DNA of 6,125 nt from Lachnospiraceae bacterium (GCA_017416505.1 JAFQCI010000128.1:1-6125); one strand, 5' to 3'. Positions 1-5,862 are shown, counted from the stretch's first letter. Made by a program: numbers and translations. Notes: generated by a model from the letters alone, not told the origin.

Positions 1-1
1 A

Positions 2-346
2 ATAAAAGAATTCAAAAAACATGAAAATGAAAGATTGCATAAGTCTGTGATGGATCTTATTATTCATGCAAATAATGAAGCATTTAAGGAGGCGAAGAAT
101 ATGTGTGATGCGTTGATGGAACTAATGAAAGAGGAATTAGAGGAAAGTAAAAGCATCGGTTTGCAACAGGGCATTGAGTTAGGAATCGAGCAAGGAATTG
201 AGCAAATCATACGTAACGCATTGAGAAAAGGTCATACTCCGGAACAAATCAGTGATTTTAGCGGTATACCATTAGAAGAAGTTTTGGCAGTACAGCTGAC
301 AATGACAGAGGAAGATAAAAATGAAATGATTCATAATGCAACCTGA
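2..346 (+). CDS. Rpn-family nuclease/putative transposase, C-terminal part (5' end outside window)
   Basis: The frame is open to the left edge, so this is the last 114 residues of a longer protein; an internal TTG at 35 could be read as a start but has no clear Shine-Dalgarno and cuts a continuous helical region. The visible part begins in a helix (IKEFKKHENERLHK), continues through MCDALMELMKEELEES, then a glycine-spaced repeat (GLQQGIELGIEQGIEQ), and ends in a small HTH-like unit (GHTPEQISDFSGIPLEEV). This order is typical of the C-terminal tail of Rpn / PD-(D/E)XK 'recombination-promoting nuclease' proteins common in gut Clostridia. The catalytic PD-(D/E)XK domain would lie upstream, so activity cannot be judged. 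Known for the family: DNA cleavage linked to recombination. The family call rests on remembered resemblance of the tail. A hairpin follows the stop, and nothing links the gene functionally to the cassette on its right. Confidence 0.75.
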   Translation: MKEFKKHENERLHKSVMDLIIHANNEAFKEAKNMCDALMELMKEELEESKSIGLQQGIELGIEQGIEQIIRNALRKGHTPEQISDFSGIPLEEVLAVQLTMTEEDKNEMIHNAT

Positions 347-382
347 AAATAACATAGTTTCAATATTTTTCCGTTCTTAAAT

Positions 383-474
383 AAAAAAGCAGTAATTGTT
401 GGACACTCTATAAGTTAGAAGTAAAATCTGGCTTGGCAGGGGTGGTTTTAAATTCCGGCAATTACTGTTTTTTT
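383..474 (+). terminator. Long inverted repeat after the Rpn gene; terminator or small repeat element
   Basis: Arms 383-402 and 455-474 pair over 20 bp, or 21 with 403:454. The core CAGTAATTG/CAATTACTG is perfect and the only deviations are three G-T wobbles. The loop is 50 nt. The right arm ends in a T-run (468-474), continuing as CTTTTA, and the left arm starts with an A-run. This fits a transcription terminator 36 nt beyond the Rpn stop, readable from either strand. The loop is unusually long for a simple intrinsic terminator, so a MITE-like element with terminal inverted repeats is an alternative. Confidence 0.55.
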
Positions 475-480
475 CTTTTA

Positions 481-499
481 TTTACGTATAAATCGTAAA
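481..499. repeat. Short A/T-rich inverted repeat
   Basis: TTTACG and CGTAAA form a perfect 6-bp inverted repeat around a 7-nt spacer. Flanking T and A runs would extend it past one A-A mismatch. It lies directly after the larger inverted repeat and before the regulatory region. It may be an operator or incidental; nothing in the sequence decides this. Confidence 0.25.
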
Positions 500-572
500 A
501 AAATTAGAGGGTATTTATTCTTGTGAAGAAACAGAATATACCTTTGTGACTAATATTATGCTACCGGATTTT

Positions 573-605
573 GCAAAGTGTGCCTCATAGAGTGCAAAAC
601 GTGCC
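573..605 (+). promoter_or_regulatory. Two 12-bp direct repeats, 21 bp apart: probable response-regulator (LytTR-like) binding sites
   Basis: GCAAAGTGTGCC (573-584) and GCAAAACGTGCC (594-605) match at 10 of 12 positions and start exactly 21 bp apart, two helical turns, so a dimeric activator would contact one DNA face. The proximal copy ends just upstream of the weak -35 region, the usual place for an activator. Paired direct repeats at this spacing are known for LytTR-type response regulators such as VirR and AgrA. The motif itself does not match a consensus I can name, so the LytTR assignment is inferred from spacing and position. No regulator gene lies in the window. Confidence 0.55.
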
Positions 606-611
606 AACTAT

Positions 612-639
612 ATTGTAAAAATATAAAATCAGTTATTAT
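612..639 (+). promoter_or_regulatory. Probable activator-dependent promoter of the lipoprotein-transporter cassette
   Basis: A -10-like TATTAT (634-639) lies in a block conserved with the downstream copy (identical TATTAT at 5807-5812). The candidate -35 (ATTGTA, 612-617, 16-nt spacer) is a poor match to TTGACA, as expected where an activator bound to the repeats at 573-605 recruits polymerase. Transcription would begin near 646, leaving only a short leader before the ATG at 660. The start point is inferred. Confidence 0.45.
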
Positions 640-659
640 GCTGGTAAGGATGTGATGAA

Positions 660-707
660 ATGAAAGAGGGAAAAGTTACATTAACTTACGGAATTATTAC
701 ATGGTAA
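660..707 (+). CDS. Possible 15-residue peptide ORF (leader or signal peptide)
   Basis: ATG at 660 follows AAGGA (646-650) at a 9-nt spacing and opens the first reading frame after the conserved promoter. It encodes MKEGKVTLTYGIITW. The start codon lies inside the conserved promoter repeat (TGAAATGA), so an ATG in the same place also opens a short frame in the downstream copy (MSVTIGGVM). The two peptides share only a loose V-T-[LI]...G-[IV] pattern. It has no signal sequence and is too short for coding statistics. It could be a regulatory leader, a small peptide, or chance; the positional conservation is the main argument. Confidence 0.3.
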   Translation: MKEGKVTLTYGIITW

Positions 708-757
708 TAAAAATAGCATCTTTTTATGTTAAAATTAAAAATAGGGGGAGTGATACT

Positions 758-805
758 TTGAAAGAAAGAATGAAAACGATAGTGATGGTCGTGGTTATTT
801 TATAG
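758..805 (+). CDS. Possible 15-residue hydrophobic peptide ORF, coupled to the lipoprotein gene
   Basis: TTG at 758 has a very strong Shine-Dalgarno, GGGGGAG (743-749), at an 8-nt spacing. It encodes MKERMKTIVMVVVIL, a positively charged start followed by an unbroken hydrophobic run. The TAG stop (803-805) touches the ribosome-binding site of the lipoprotein gene, so ribosomes ending here could re-initiate at 822. It looks like a signal-peptide N-terminus without a mature part, suggesting either a short hydrophobic peptide or the stump of a deleted secreted protein. A translational-coupling leader is the third reading. There is no ATG with a comparable site. Confidence 0.4.
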   Translation: MKERMKTIVMVVVIL

Positions 806-821
806 AGGGAGGATGTATTTT

Positions 822-1733
822 ATGAGAATAATAAAAAAATTTCTGGCAGTACTACTATTAGTTATAATAGCAGTTCTTTCTGTGGGATGCTCCAATTCTA
901 AAGAAGAGCAGGATGTAGAATGGAAATTTAGCAGAAAGGTGGCACGTAAAGTCTGTGAGGATGGATGGGTGTATACATTTACCTATTTTTATTTTAAGGA
1001 TGGAACTGTAGAAGAAAGTGTTTATCCATTCAACTTTATTGGGGTAAATCTTCGTTATCGCTATAATGAGGATTATATCACTATAATTGAGACAATAGAA
1101 AATGATGAACATGTAAAAAAAGAAGTTCCATCTACCATACAGATATTAGGACAATCAAATTCAACTGCAATCAAACGTGATATGGAGAAAGTGGCAGAAA
1201 TTCTTGACTACGAAAACAGAAAGGCAACGCCAGAGGATTTGCTTGCTATAAATCCGGAGGATGTTACGTTTGAGGAACTGGATAAGGATATTTTTTTCGG
1301 GTTAATGCAAGAGGCTTTGAATGGGGAAGCACACCCGGAAGGAAATTATTGTGACCTCCCAACCTATGCATTGTTGACGGAACCGGAATATTTAAGTGAT
1401 TACAAATTTCAGATAGGATTTGTTACTGAAATGGGAACTGTGGATGCAATTTTTATTGATGTTCTATATAAAACCGGAGAGGGTTACAATGAATATGTAC
1501 AGTTGTCTGACCTTGTAGATAATGGCACTGCTACTTCAGCACAGAAGCAGGCATATGAATTGATAAAAAGTATCTCAAATGGCATAGTCGAAAACAATGA
1601 TTTGATGTTTGAATCTAAAAATAATGAAAAAGAGGAAATAGCGGACATTGATTTTTCAAGGCTATATACTTTTTTAGAGAATATAGAAAAAGTTAACATT
1701 GGGTCATATGTTGTTGATTATCCAATTCAATAA
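822..1733 (+). CDS. Secreted lipoprotein of unknown function, transporter-associated
   Basis: A 303-residue protein. The start at 822 is chosen over an in-frame ATG at 813 because AGGGAGG (806-812) sits 9 nt from 822 but abuts 813. Residues 1-22 are a classic lipoprotein signal (MRIIKKFL, then a hydrophobic run), and LSVGC gives a lipobox with Cys23 as the lipidated residue. The protein should be anchored to the outer face of the membrane. The mature part is acidic and soluble-looking, with no second membrane helix and no motif I recognise; CEDGWVYTFTYFYFKDGTVEE suggests a beta-rich front half, and residues near 230-265 look helical. It precedes two MacB-like transporter genes, so it may be a substrate-binding, sensing or immunity lipoprotein of that system. 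That role is inferred from context only. Confidence 0.85.
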   Translation: MRIIKKFLAVLLLVIIAVLSVGCSNSKEEQDVEWKFSRKVARKVCEDGWVYTFTYFYFKDGTVEESVYPFNFIGVNLRYRYNEDYITIIETIENDEHVKKEVPSTIQILGQSNSTAIKRDMEKVAEILDYENRKATPEDLLAINPEDVTFEELDKDIFFGLMQEALNGEAHPEGNYCDLPTYALLTEPEYLSDYKFQIGFVTEMGTVDAIFIDVLYKTGEGYNEYVQLSDLVDNGTATSAQKQAYELIKSISNGIVENNDLMFESKNNEKEEIADIDFSRLYTFLENIEKVNIGSYVVDYPIQ

Positions 1734-1745
1734 TTCTCGCATTAT

Positions 1746-1804
1746 CTTCGGCCTTAGGATACAGAGACGTAGTTTCTTAAGGCTGAAGCAACTTTTTACT
1801 TTTT
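1746..1804 (+). terminator. Hairpin with T-runs between lipoprotein and transporter genes; possible partial terminator
   Basis: Arms 1746-1759 (CTTCGGCCTTAGGA) and 1775-1788 (TCTTAAGGCTGAAG) pair over 14 bp with two G-T wobbles around a 15-nt loop. They are followed by CAAC and then two T5 runs (1793-1797, 1800-1804). The 4-nt gap before the first T-run is not ideal for an intrinsic terminator, so read-through seems likely. Placed 12 nt after the lipoprotein stop and before the transporter start, it could lower transporter expression relative to the lipoprotein, or protect the upstream message from decay. I see no convincing promoter between it and 1880. Confidence 0.5.
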
Positions 1805-1879
1805 GTACTACTTTGCCACTTAATAAAGAGGGAGAGTTATTGTTTGCGCGCCCAGTATCGTGGGAAAATGGAGGAGAAT

Positions 1880-3787
1880 ATGATAATTTGCAAAAACATA
1901 GATAAAAACTTTGATACACAGGCTGTAATAAAGTCATTTTCTTATGAATTTCAGGATACAGGGTTTTATCTTTTATTTGGAGAAAGCGGAAGTGGAAAGA
2001 CCACTTTTTTAAATCTTTTATCTGGATTTTTACCTTTTGATTCTGGAAGTATTATCATTCAGGGGAAGGAATTTAAGGAAAAGGTTGAACGGAATGTAAT
2101 CGAGCAGGATTTTGATTATATTACACAGGACACTTTTTTTGTTGATTTTCTTACGGTTTTTGATAATTTAAAAATAGTAATAAATGAAGATGAAAAAATT
2201 AGAAATATATTGGAACAGTTTGGGTTGTGGGAAAAAGCAAAGCAGTATCCTGCTACTTTATCAGGAGGAGAAAAGCAGAGACTTGCAATTGCCCGTTCCT
2301 TACTAGGAGAGAAAAAAATCTTGTTTCTTGATGAGCCTACGGCATCCCTTGATGGGGAAAATAAAAAAGCAGTATTTCGGATGTTGTCCGAAATAAAGAA
2401 AGAGGTTCTTATTATTTGTTCCTCCCATGACGAAGAAGCGAAAGCGTATGCGGATGAAATCCTTTCTTTTGAAAAAAGTCATGATGTCATAAAAAAAACA
2501 GAGAGGAAAATTGTTAAATCTAGGAAAAAAACTGCTTCTTCGAAACCTGTTTCAAAAAATAAGAAACCAGTTTCCTACTTTTTGAAACAATGGTTTCGGT
2601 CGAAACAACGTAGCAGGAAGGCTGGCGTTTTGTTTGGTATTTTTTTAACCATTGCTATATGTATCTGTTCTTTGGCAGACACGCCTGAGAATAAGATGGA
2701 TTCTAATATTGAATATGTATATAAGGTGAATATGTGTTTGTTAGATACTTTTACGAAGATGCCAGATGAATATGAAAACTTATATGAAATTGAGGGAATC
2801 AGAGAGGTAGTGCTTAGTTATGGAGAGAGTGTACCAAGGGGTCCAATCGATCCGAATTCACTTATGCAGGAACTTTCAGAGTATGAGGTAACAGTGTTTG
2901 CACTTCCATCAAGTAAAGAGGCTTTCGAATTGGCGGATAAAATCCAATATGGAACTTATTTTACTGAAAAAAATCAGATAATCCTTACCAAAGACTTAGC
3001 AGAAACTATGATGCCTGGGGCACCGGAACAATTGATTGGAGAAACCCTTACTAAAAATTTCTACGGAATTGGAAATGTAGAAATGGAAATAGTGGGAATC
3101 TTCGGGGAATTTAATGAAGTCGATGAACAGTATTTCAGTGCAATGCAGATGCCATGGCAGTACACATGGTATGTAAACGGAGACTTCACCCGGCAGTATG
3201 TGGAGGATGAAACGTTTTATTCAGACAACCAGAGAGGTTATACTTTATATTTTGACTCTTATCAGGCTGCGAAAAATTTTTACAATGAAAATTATAAAGC
3301 ATATCGGGAAGAAGGTAATACTCTGATTATGGGACTCTCACATGGAAAAATGTCAGCATTGTTTCATACCATGTTTCAGATGTTTCTTCCACTGGCAATC
3401 TTTATTGCATTCTGTTCTATACTTTTTTATGTGAATATCATAAGAACAGAAATGATTTATCATAACAAATTTATGTCGGTGTTTGATTATGCAGGGTATC
3501 CCATAAAAAAGGTAATCCGTTGTTTTATAAAGCTTAATTTTATGAAGTTACTGAAAATAGGTCTTATTTCTTCTATAGCAGCTTTTTTAATTACTCATGT
3601 TGTAAATACAGTCAATCAAAAATATGTTTTTGTTGGCTTTCAGATATTTACATATAATATCCCGATTCTTCTTGGTTTTATTCTATGTATAGGTATGGTC
3701 TCCATTATTTTTTCTAATGTAATGTTACGGAGGCTGAAATTTACCAGCTGGTATGAAAATATTATTACTCAACGGGATTTGATATAG
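1880..3787 (+). CDS. MacB-type ABC transporter half: fused ATPase and FtsX-like permease (first of pair)
   Basis: A 635-residue protein from ATG 1880, preceded by GGAGG (1870-1874, 5-nt spacing). The frame also offers TTG 1844 and ATG 1868, but ABC domains of this kind normally begin as here (MIICKNIDKNF). The ATPase domain (about 1-205) is complete: Walker A GESGSGKTT (34-42), Q-loop Gln83, signature LSGGE (126-130), Walker B ILFLDE (146-151), D-loop SLD and switch His182. A basic linker (about 204-246) leads to TM1 (about 247-265), an outer domain of about 235 residues, and TM2-TM4 (about 502-521, 557-577, 595-616). VFDYAGYPIKKV between TM2 and TM3 sits where FtsX/MacB proteins couple to the ATPase. 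Order and length match MacB (648 residues). No adaptor (MacA-like) gene is present. Substrate unknown; export or resistance to peptides is the usual role of such Firmicute transporters. Confidence 0.9.
   Translation: MIICKNIDKNFDTQAVIKSFSYEFQDTGFYLLFGESGSGKTTFLNLLSGFLPFDSGSIIIQGKEFKEKVERNVIEQDFDYITQDTFFVDFLTVFDNLKIVINEDEKIRNILEQFGLWEKAKQYPATLSGGEKQRLAIARSLLGEKKILFLDEPTASLDGENKKAVFRMLSEIKKEVLIICSSHDEEAKAYADEILSFEKSHDVIKKTERKIVKSRKKTASSKPVSKNKKPVSYFLKQWFRSKQRSRKAGVLFGIFLTIAICICSLADTPENKMDSNIEYVYKVNMCLLDTFTKMPDEYENLYEIEGIREVVLSYGESVPRGPIDPNSLMQELSEYEVTVFALPSSKEAFELADKIQYGTYFTEKNQIILTKDLAETMMPGAPEQLIGETLTKNFYGIGNVEMEIVGIFGEFNEVDEQYFSAMQMPWQYTWYVNGDFTRQYVEDETFYSDNQRGYTLYFDSYQAAKNFYNENYKAYREEGNTLIMGLSHGKMSALFHTMFQMFLPLAIFIAFCSILFYVNIIRTEMIYHNKFMSVFDYAGYPIKKVIRCFIKLNFMKLLKIGLISSIAAFLITHVVNTVNQKYVFVGFQIFTYNIPILLGFILCIGMVSIIFSNVMLRRLKFTSWYENIITQRDLI
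2542..2597. repeat. Three GAAAC/GTTTC palindromes at a 21-bp period inside the coding region
   Basis: GAAACCTGTTTC (2542-2553), GAAACCAGTTTC (2563-2574) and GAAACAATGGTTTC (2584-2597) start exactly 21 bp apart; another GAAAC occurs at 2602. They fall in the basic linker between ATPase and TM1. In the protein they give a seven-residue repeat around K-P-V-S (twice) that degenerates in the third unit, so an internal duplication of a 21-bp codon block is the simplest origin. A DNA-binding role is possible but unsupported. Confidence 0.5.
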
Positions 3788-3799
3788 GGGGCGGTTTAT

Positions 3800-5725
3800 A
3801 TGATGATAACACTAGAAGAAATAGGAAAAAAATATGACAGACAGGTTTTAAATAAGATATCTTATGAATTTGAGTCAGGCAAGCTATATGTGATAAAGGG
3901 CGTCAGTGGTTGTGGAAAGAGTACGCTTTTTCATATCATAGGTGGTCTGGAACGGGATTTTTCCGGAAAAATCTTATTAGATGGTAAGGAATATAAAAAA
4001 TCGCAAAAAGCTCTTAAGAATATGACAGGTTATGTGTTTCAGCATAGCCTGTTGCTTTCTAATATTACGGTTAGGGAGAATCTGCTTTTTATAAAAAATG
4101 ACAAAGAGCTGGTGGAAAAATTTTGTGAAGACTTTGGTATTACATATCTGCTGGAAAAGTATCCAGAGCAGATTTCCGGCGGAGAGAGGCAGAGGGTATC
4201 TATTGTGCGTGCCTTGCTTAAAGAACCGAAACTTCTTCTGGCAGACGAACCTACCGCGTCTTTGGATGCAGTTAATTCAAAAAAAACTGCGGAAATCATT
4301 GCAAAACTAAAATCAGAGGATAAAATCATTCTAGTGGCAACGCATGAGCATTATTTTGATGAATTGGCAGATGAGATTCTTTATTTAAAATATGGTGAAA
4401 TAGAAAGAGTAGAAAGGGCTTTTAAGAAAAAAGAAGAAAATACGAAAGAGGAATTGGAAGAAAAGGTAAGTGGAAAATCAAAGAGAAAGGAGCAGGTAGG
4501 AGATAAGAAAATCTTTGGAACAGAAAAAAACAAATCAGAGGGAATGCAGGGAAATAGCATTAAAAAGACGAAAAATCTAAGTTCCATTCAATATAACCTT
4601 CATAGAAATAAAAAAATCCTTCACTTTTTTTCCCTACTTCCGTTTACGGCAATATTTTTACTGATTTTGCTTGCTTCTACGATACAGAACAGTTTTGAGA
4701 AAGAATATATGCGTTCTGTTAAGGAAAATTACCCAGTGGATGCGTTTAATTTTTATCAGTATCAGTTGGAAACATTTCCCTATAAGGACAAAATCGGAAT
4801 TTATGAATATTATACTGCTACAGAGGATGATGTTACTGCTTATTATCTTGCAGAAAAAAAGGATAGTGTCCTGTCCATCGAAGGAATGATTGAATATGGA
4901 AGATTTCCAGAAGAGACAAAAGAGATACTTGTAAGCAGAGAATTTTTGGAGAGCAGATATGGGGAAACAGTGAATCCAAAAGATTATGTTGGTGAGAAAA
5001 TTAAGTTTATGAACCAGGAATTTAAAATTAGTGGAATTCTTTTTTCTATGGCTGAAACGGTGCCAGGGTCTGGAAAAAATGACCAGTTTACCAGCTATTT
5101 TGAATCAGATATTTATTATCGTAGATCGAAGGGAAATCAGATTTTTATTCCTTATGATATCATAAAAACATTTCTTGAGCCACAAGTTAAGACTGATGAA
5201 GGAAATAGTGTGATTATTAGAGGATATTGCCGTGGATTATTTGATGATTCTGAAGTCTTAGAAGAATTGCGGAGGAGAAATCCAAATGGCAGGGTGAATA
5301 TATTTGATACAGAGATTGCAAATGCACAGAAATCGGTTGATGATATAGTTAAAATTCTGTTTTTGGTTTTTGTGGTCTGTTTTGTGATTTCCTGTCTTTT
5401 TATGAGTTCGCAGATTCAGATAGAACTATTTTACCGAAAAAAAGAAATAGGATTTCTTCAGGTTTTTGGAATGGAAAAAAAGAGAATCAGGGCAATTTTA
5501 TTTTCGGGGTATTTGATTAAGGCAGTGGCGTCTTTGGCTATGGCGGCAGGAATGTATGCATTCTTACTTCTTTTGTATTTTGTTTTTACAAAACAGTGGA
5601 TTTTCTTAAATCCAGCCCATGTCATGGTGGTGATTATAGGGATTTGCTTTATTTATTTTTCAACAGTTTTTTATTCGGCTCAAAAGTTCTTAAGGAGAGA
5701 TGTAATAAAGTTGATTGTGGAATAA
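3800..5725 (+). CDS. MacB-type ABC transporter half: fused ATPase and FtsX-like permease (second of pair)
   Basis: A 641-residue protein starting 12 nt after the first half, with AGGGGGCGG (3786-3794) as ribosome-binding site; ATG 3803 is an equally good start (one residue shorter). The ATPase domain is complete: Walker A GVSGCGKST (34-42), Q-loop Gln81, signature ISGGE (125-129), Walker B LLLADE (145-150), SLD and switch His182. A long Lys/Glu-rich linker (about 207-272) precedes TM1 (about 274-294). An outer domain of about 220 residues and TM2-TM4 (about 518-538, 573-595, 606-625) follow. RKKEIGFLQVFGMEKKRI between TM2 and TM3 is the typical FtsX/MacB coupling motif. Both halves keep all catalytic residues, but their outer domains look unrelated in sequence by eye, which favours a heterodimer with two different outer faces. 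Co-transcription and near-coupled translation are expected from the tight spacing. Confidence 0.9.
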   Translation: MMITLEEIGKKYDRQVLNKISYEFESGKLYVIKGVSGCGKSTLFHIIGGLERDFSGKILLDGKEYKKSQKALKNMTGYVFQHSLLLSNITVRENLLFIKNDKELVEKFCEDFGITYLLEKYPEQISGGERQRVSIVRALLKEPKLLLADEPTASLDAVNSKKTAEIIAKLKSEDKIILVATHEHYFDELADEILYLKYGEIERVERAFKKKEENTKEELEEKVSGKSKRKEQVGDKKIFGTEKNKSEGMQGNSIKKTKNLSSIQYNLHRNKKILHFFSLLPFTAIFLLILLASTIQNSFEKEYMRSVKENYPVDAFNFYQYQLETFPYKDKIGIYEYYTATEDDVTAYYLAEKKDSVLSIEGMIEYGRFPEETKEILVSREFLESRYGETVNPKDYVGEKIKFMNQEFKISGILFSMAETVPGSGKNDQFTSYFESDIYYRRSKGNQIFIPYDIIKTFLEPQVKTDEGNSVIIRGYCRGLFDDSEVLEELRRRNPNGRVNIFDTEIANAQKSVDDIVKILFLVFVVCFVISCLFMSSQIQIELFYRKKEIGFLQVFGMEKKRIRAILFSGYLIKAVASLAMAAGMYAFLLLLYFVFTKQWIFLNPAHVMVVIIGICFIYFSTVFYSAQKFLRRDVIKLIVE

Positions 5726-5750
5726 AATGTGAGATAGGAAGAAGAGAAAA

Positions 5751-5836
5751 ATGTTGTTGGATTTTGTAAAGTGTGCCACATATATTATAAAAAGAATAAA
5801 ATCAGTTATTATGATGATAAGAATGTGGTGAAATGA
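5751..5836 (+). repeat. Promoter-region direct repeat, copy 2 (short form)
   Basis: Second copy of the control region at 558-663, starting 26 nt after the last transporter gene. It keeps one regulator site (GTAAAGTGTGCC), the AAAATCAGTTATTATG block and the TGAAATGA end, but lacks one 21-bp unit. The loss runs from GTGCC to GTGCC, as expected from slippage or recombination between the two sites. The first 15 bases differ from copy 1 only by transitions, suggesting an old duplication. Confidence 0.75.
5766..5812 (+). promoter_or_regulatory. Second promoter of the same regulon, with a single clear activator site
   Basis: GTAAAGTGTGCC (5766-5777) matches the upstream sites. A -10 TATTAT lies at 5807-5812 with no good -35, as in the first promoter. 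A possible degenerate second site, 21-22 bp upstream near 5744-5756, matches the motif at only about half its positions. It would drive the short frame at 5833 and the permease remnant at 5875. With one strong site it may respond more weakly to the regulator than the first promoter. Confidence 0.45.
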
Positions 5837-5862
5837 GTGTAACAATTGGCGGCGTAATGTGA
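5833..5862 (+). CDS. Possible 9-residue peptide ORF after the second promoter
   Basis: The ATG occupies the same place in the promoter repeat as the ATG at 660 and encodes MSVTIGGVM. Its upstream AAGAATGTGGTG is a weak ribosome-binding site. The TGA (5860-5862) overlaps the GAGGTG that serves the next start at 5875, so termination there could feed re-initiation. The frame is very short and may be chance; the shared position and the coupling to a following gene are the reasons to list it. Confidence 0.22.
   Translation: MSVTIGGVM

Larger units (their letters stand above)
558..663 (+). repeat. Promoter-region direct repeat, copy 1 (long form)
   Basis: This stretch recurs at 5751-5836, beyond the second transporter gene. 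By hand alignment about 85% of shared bases agree, including an identical 19-nt block (AAAATCAGTTATTATG and neighbours) and the shared ends GGATTTTG and TGAAATGA. Relative to copy 2 it carries one extra 21-bp unit (TCATAGAGTGCAAAACGTGCC or an equivalent phase). One other single-base indel separates them. Because the repeat covers regulator sites, -10 region and start of a short ORF, it is best read as a duplicated control region and not a mobile element. No terminal inverted repeats were seen. Confidence 0.75.

Noticed and set aside
383..474. Inverted repeat considered as ends of an insertion sequence
   Set aside because: There is no transposase between the arms and no clear target-site duplication; kept as terminator or MITE-like possibility only.
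709..741. A/T-rich stretch with AAAAA...TTTTT considered as a terminator or promoter
   Set aside because: The stem would be five A-T pairs with no GC, and no paired -35/-10 elements could be placed convincingly.
858..1112. Minus-strand open frame of 84 codons inside the lipoprotein gene
   Set aside because: Shadow frame of a gene with a clear signal peptide and ribosome-binding site on the plus strand; no own Shine-Dalgarno or recognisable product.
1699..1937. Open frames on both strands across the lipoprotein-transporter gap
   Set aside because: They run through the hairpin and both gene ends without a supported start or known motif. Only the small TTG frame at 1840 has a nearby ribosome-binding site, and it is noted as a finding.
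2542..2606. GTTTC/GAAAC repeats considered as a CRISPR array
   Set aside because: Units are only 12-14 bp, spacing is 21 bp start to start, there are no distinct spacers, and they lie within a coding linker.
4039..4587. Several frames overlapping the second transporter gene on both strands
   Set aside because: The plus-strand gene in this stretch carries all ABC motifs; the others are by-products of its codon use.
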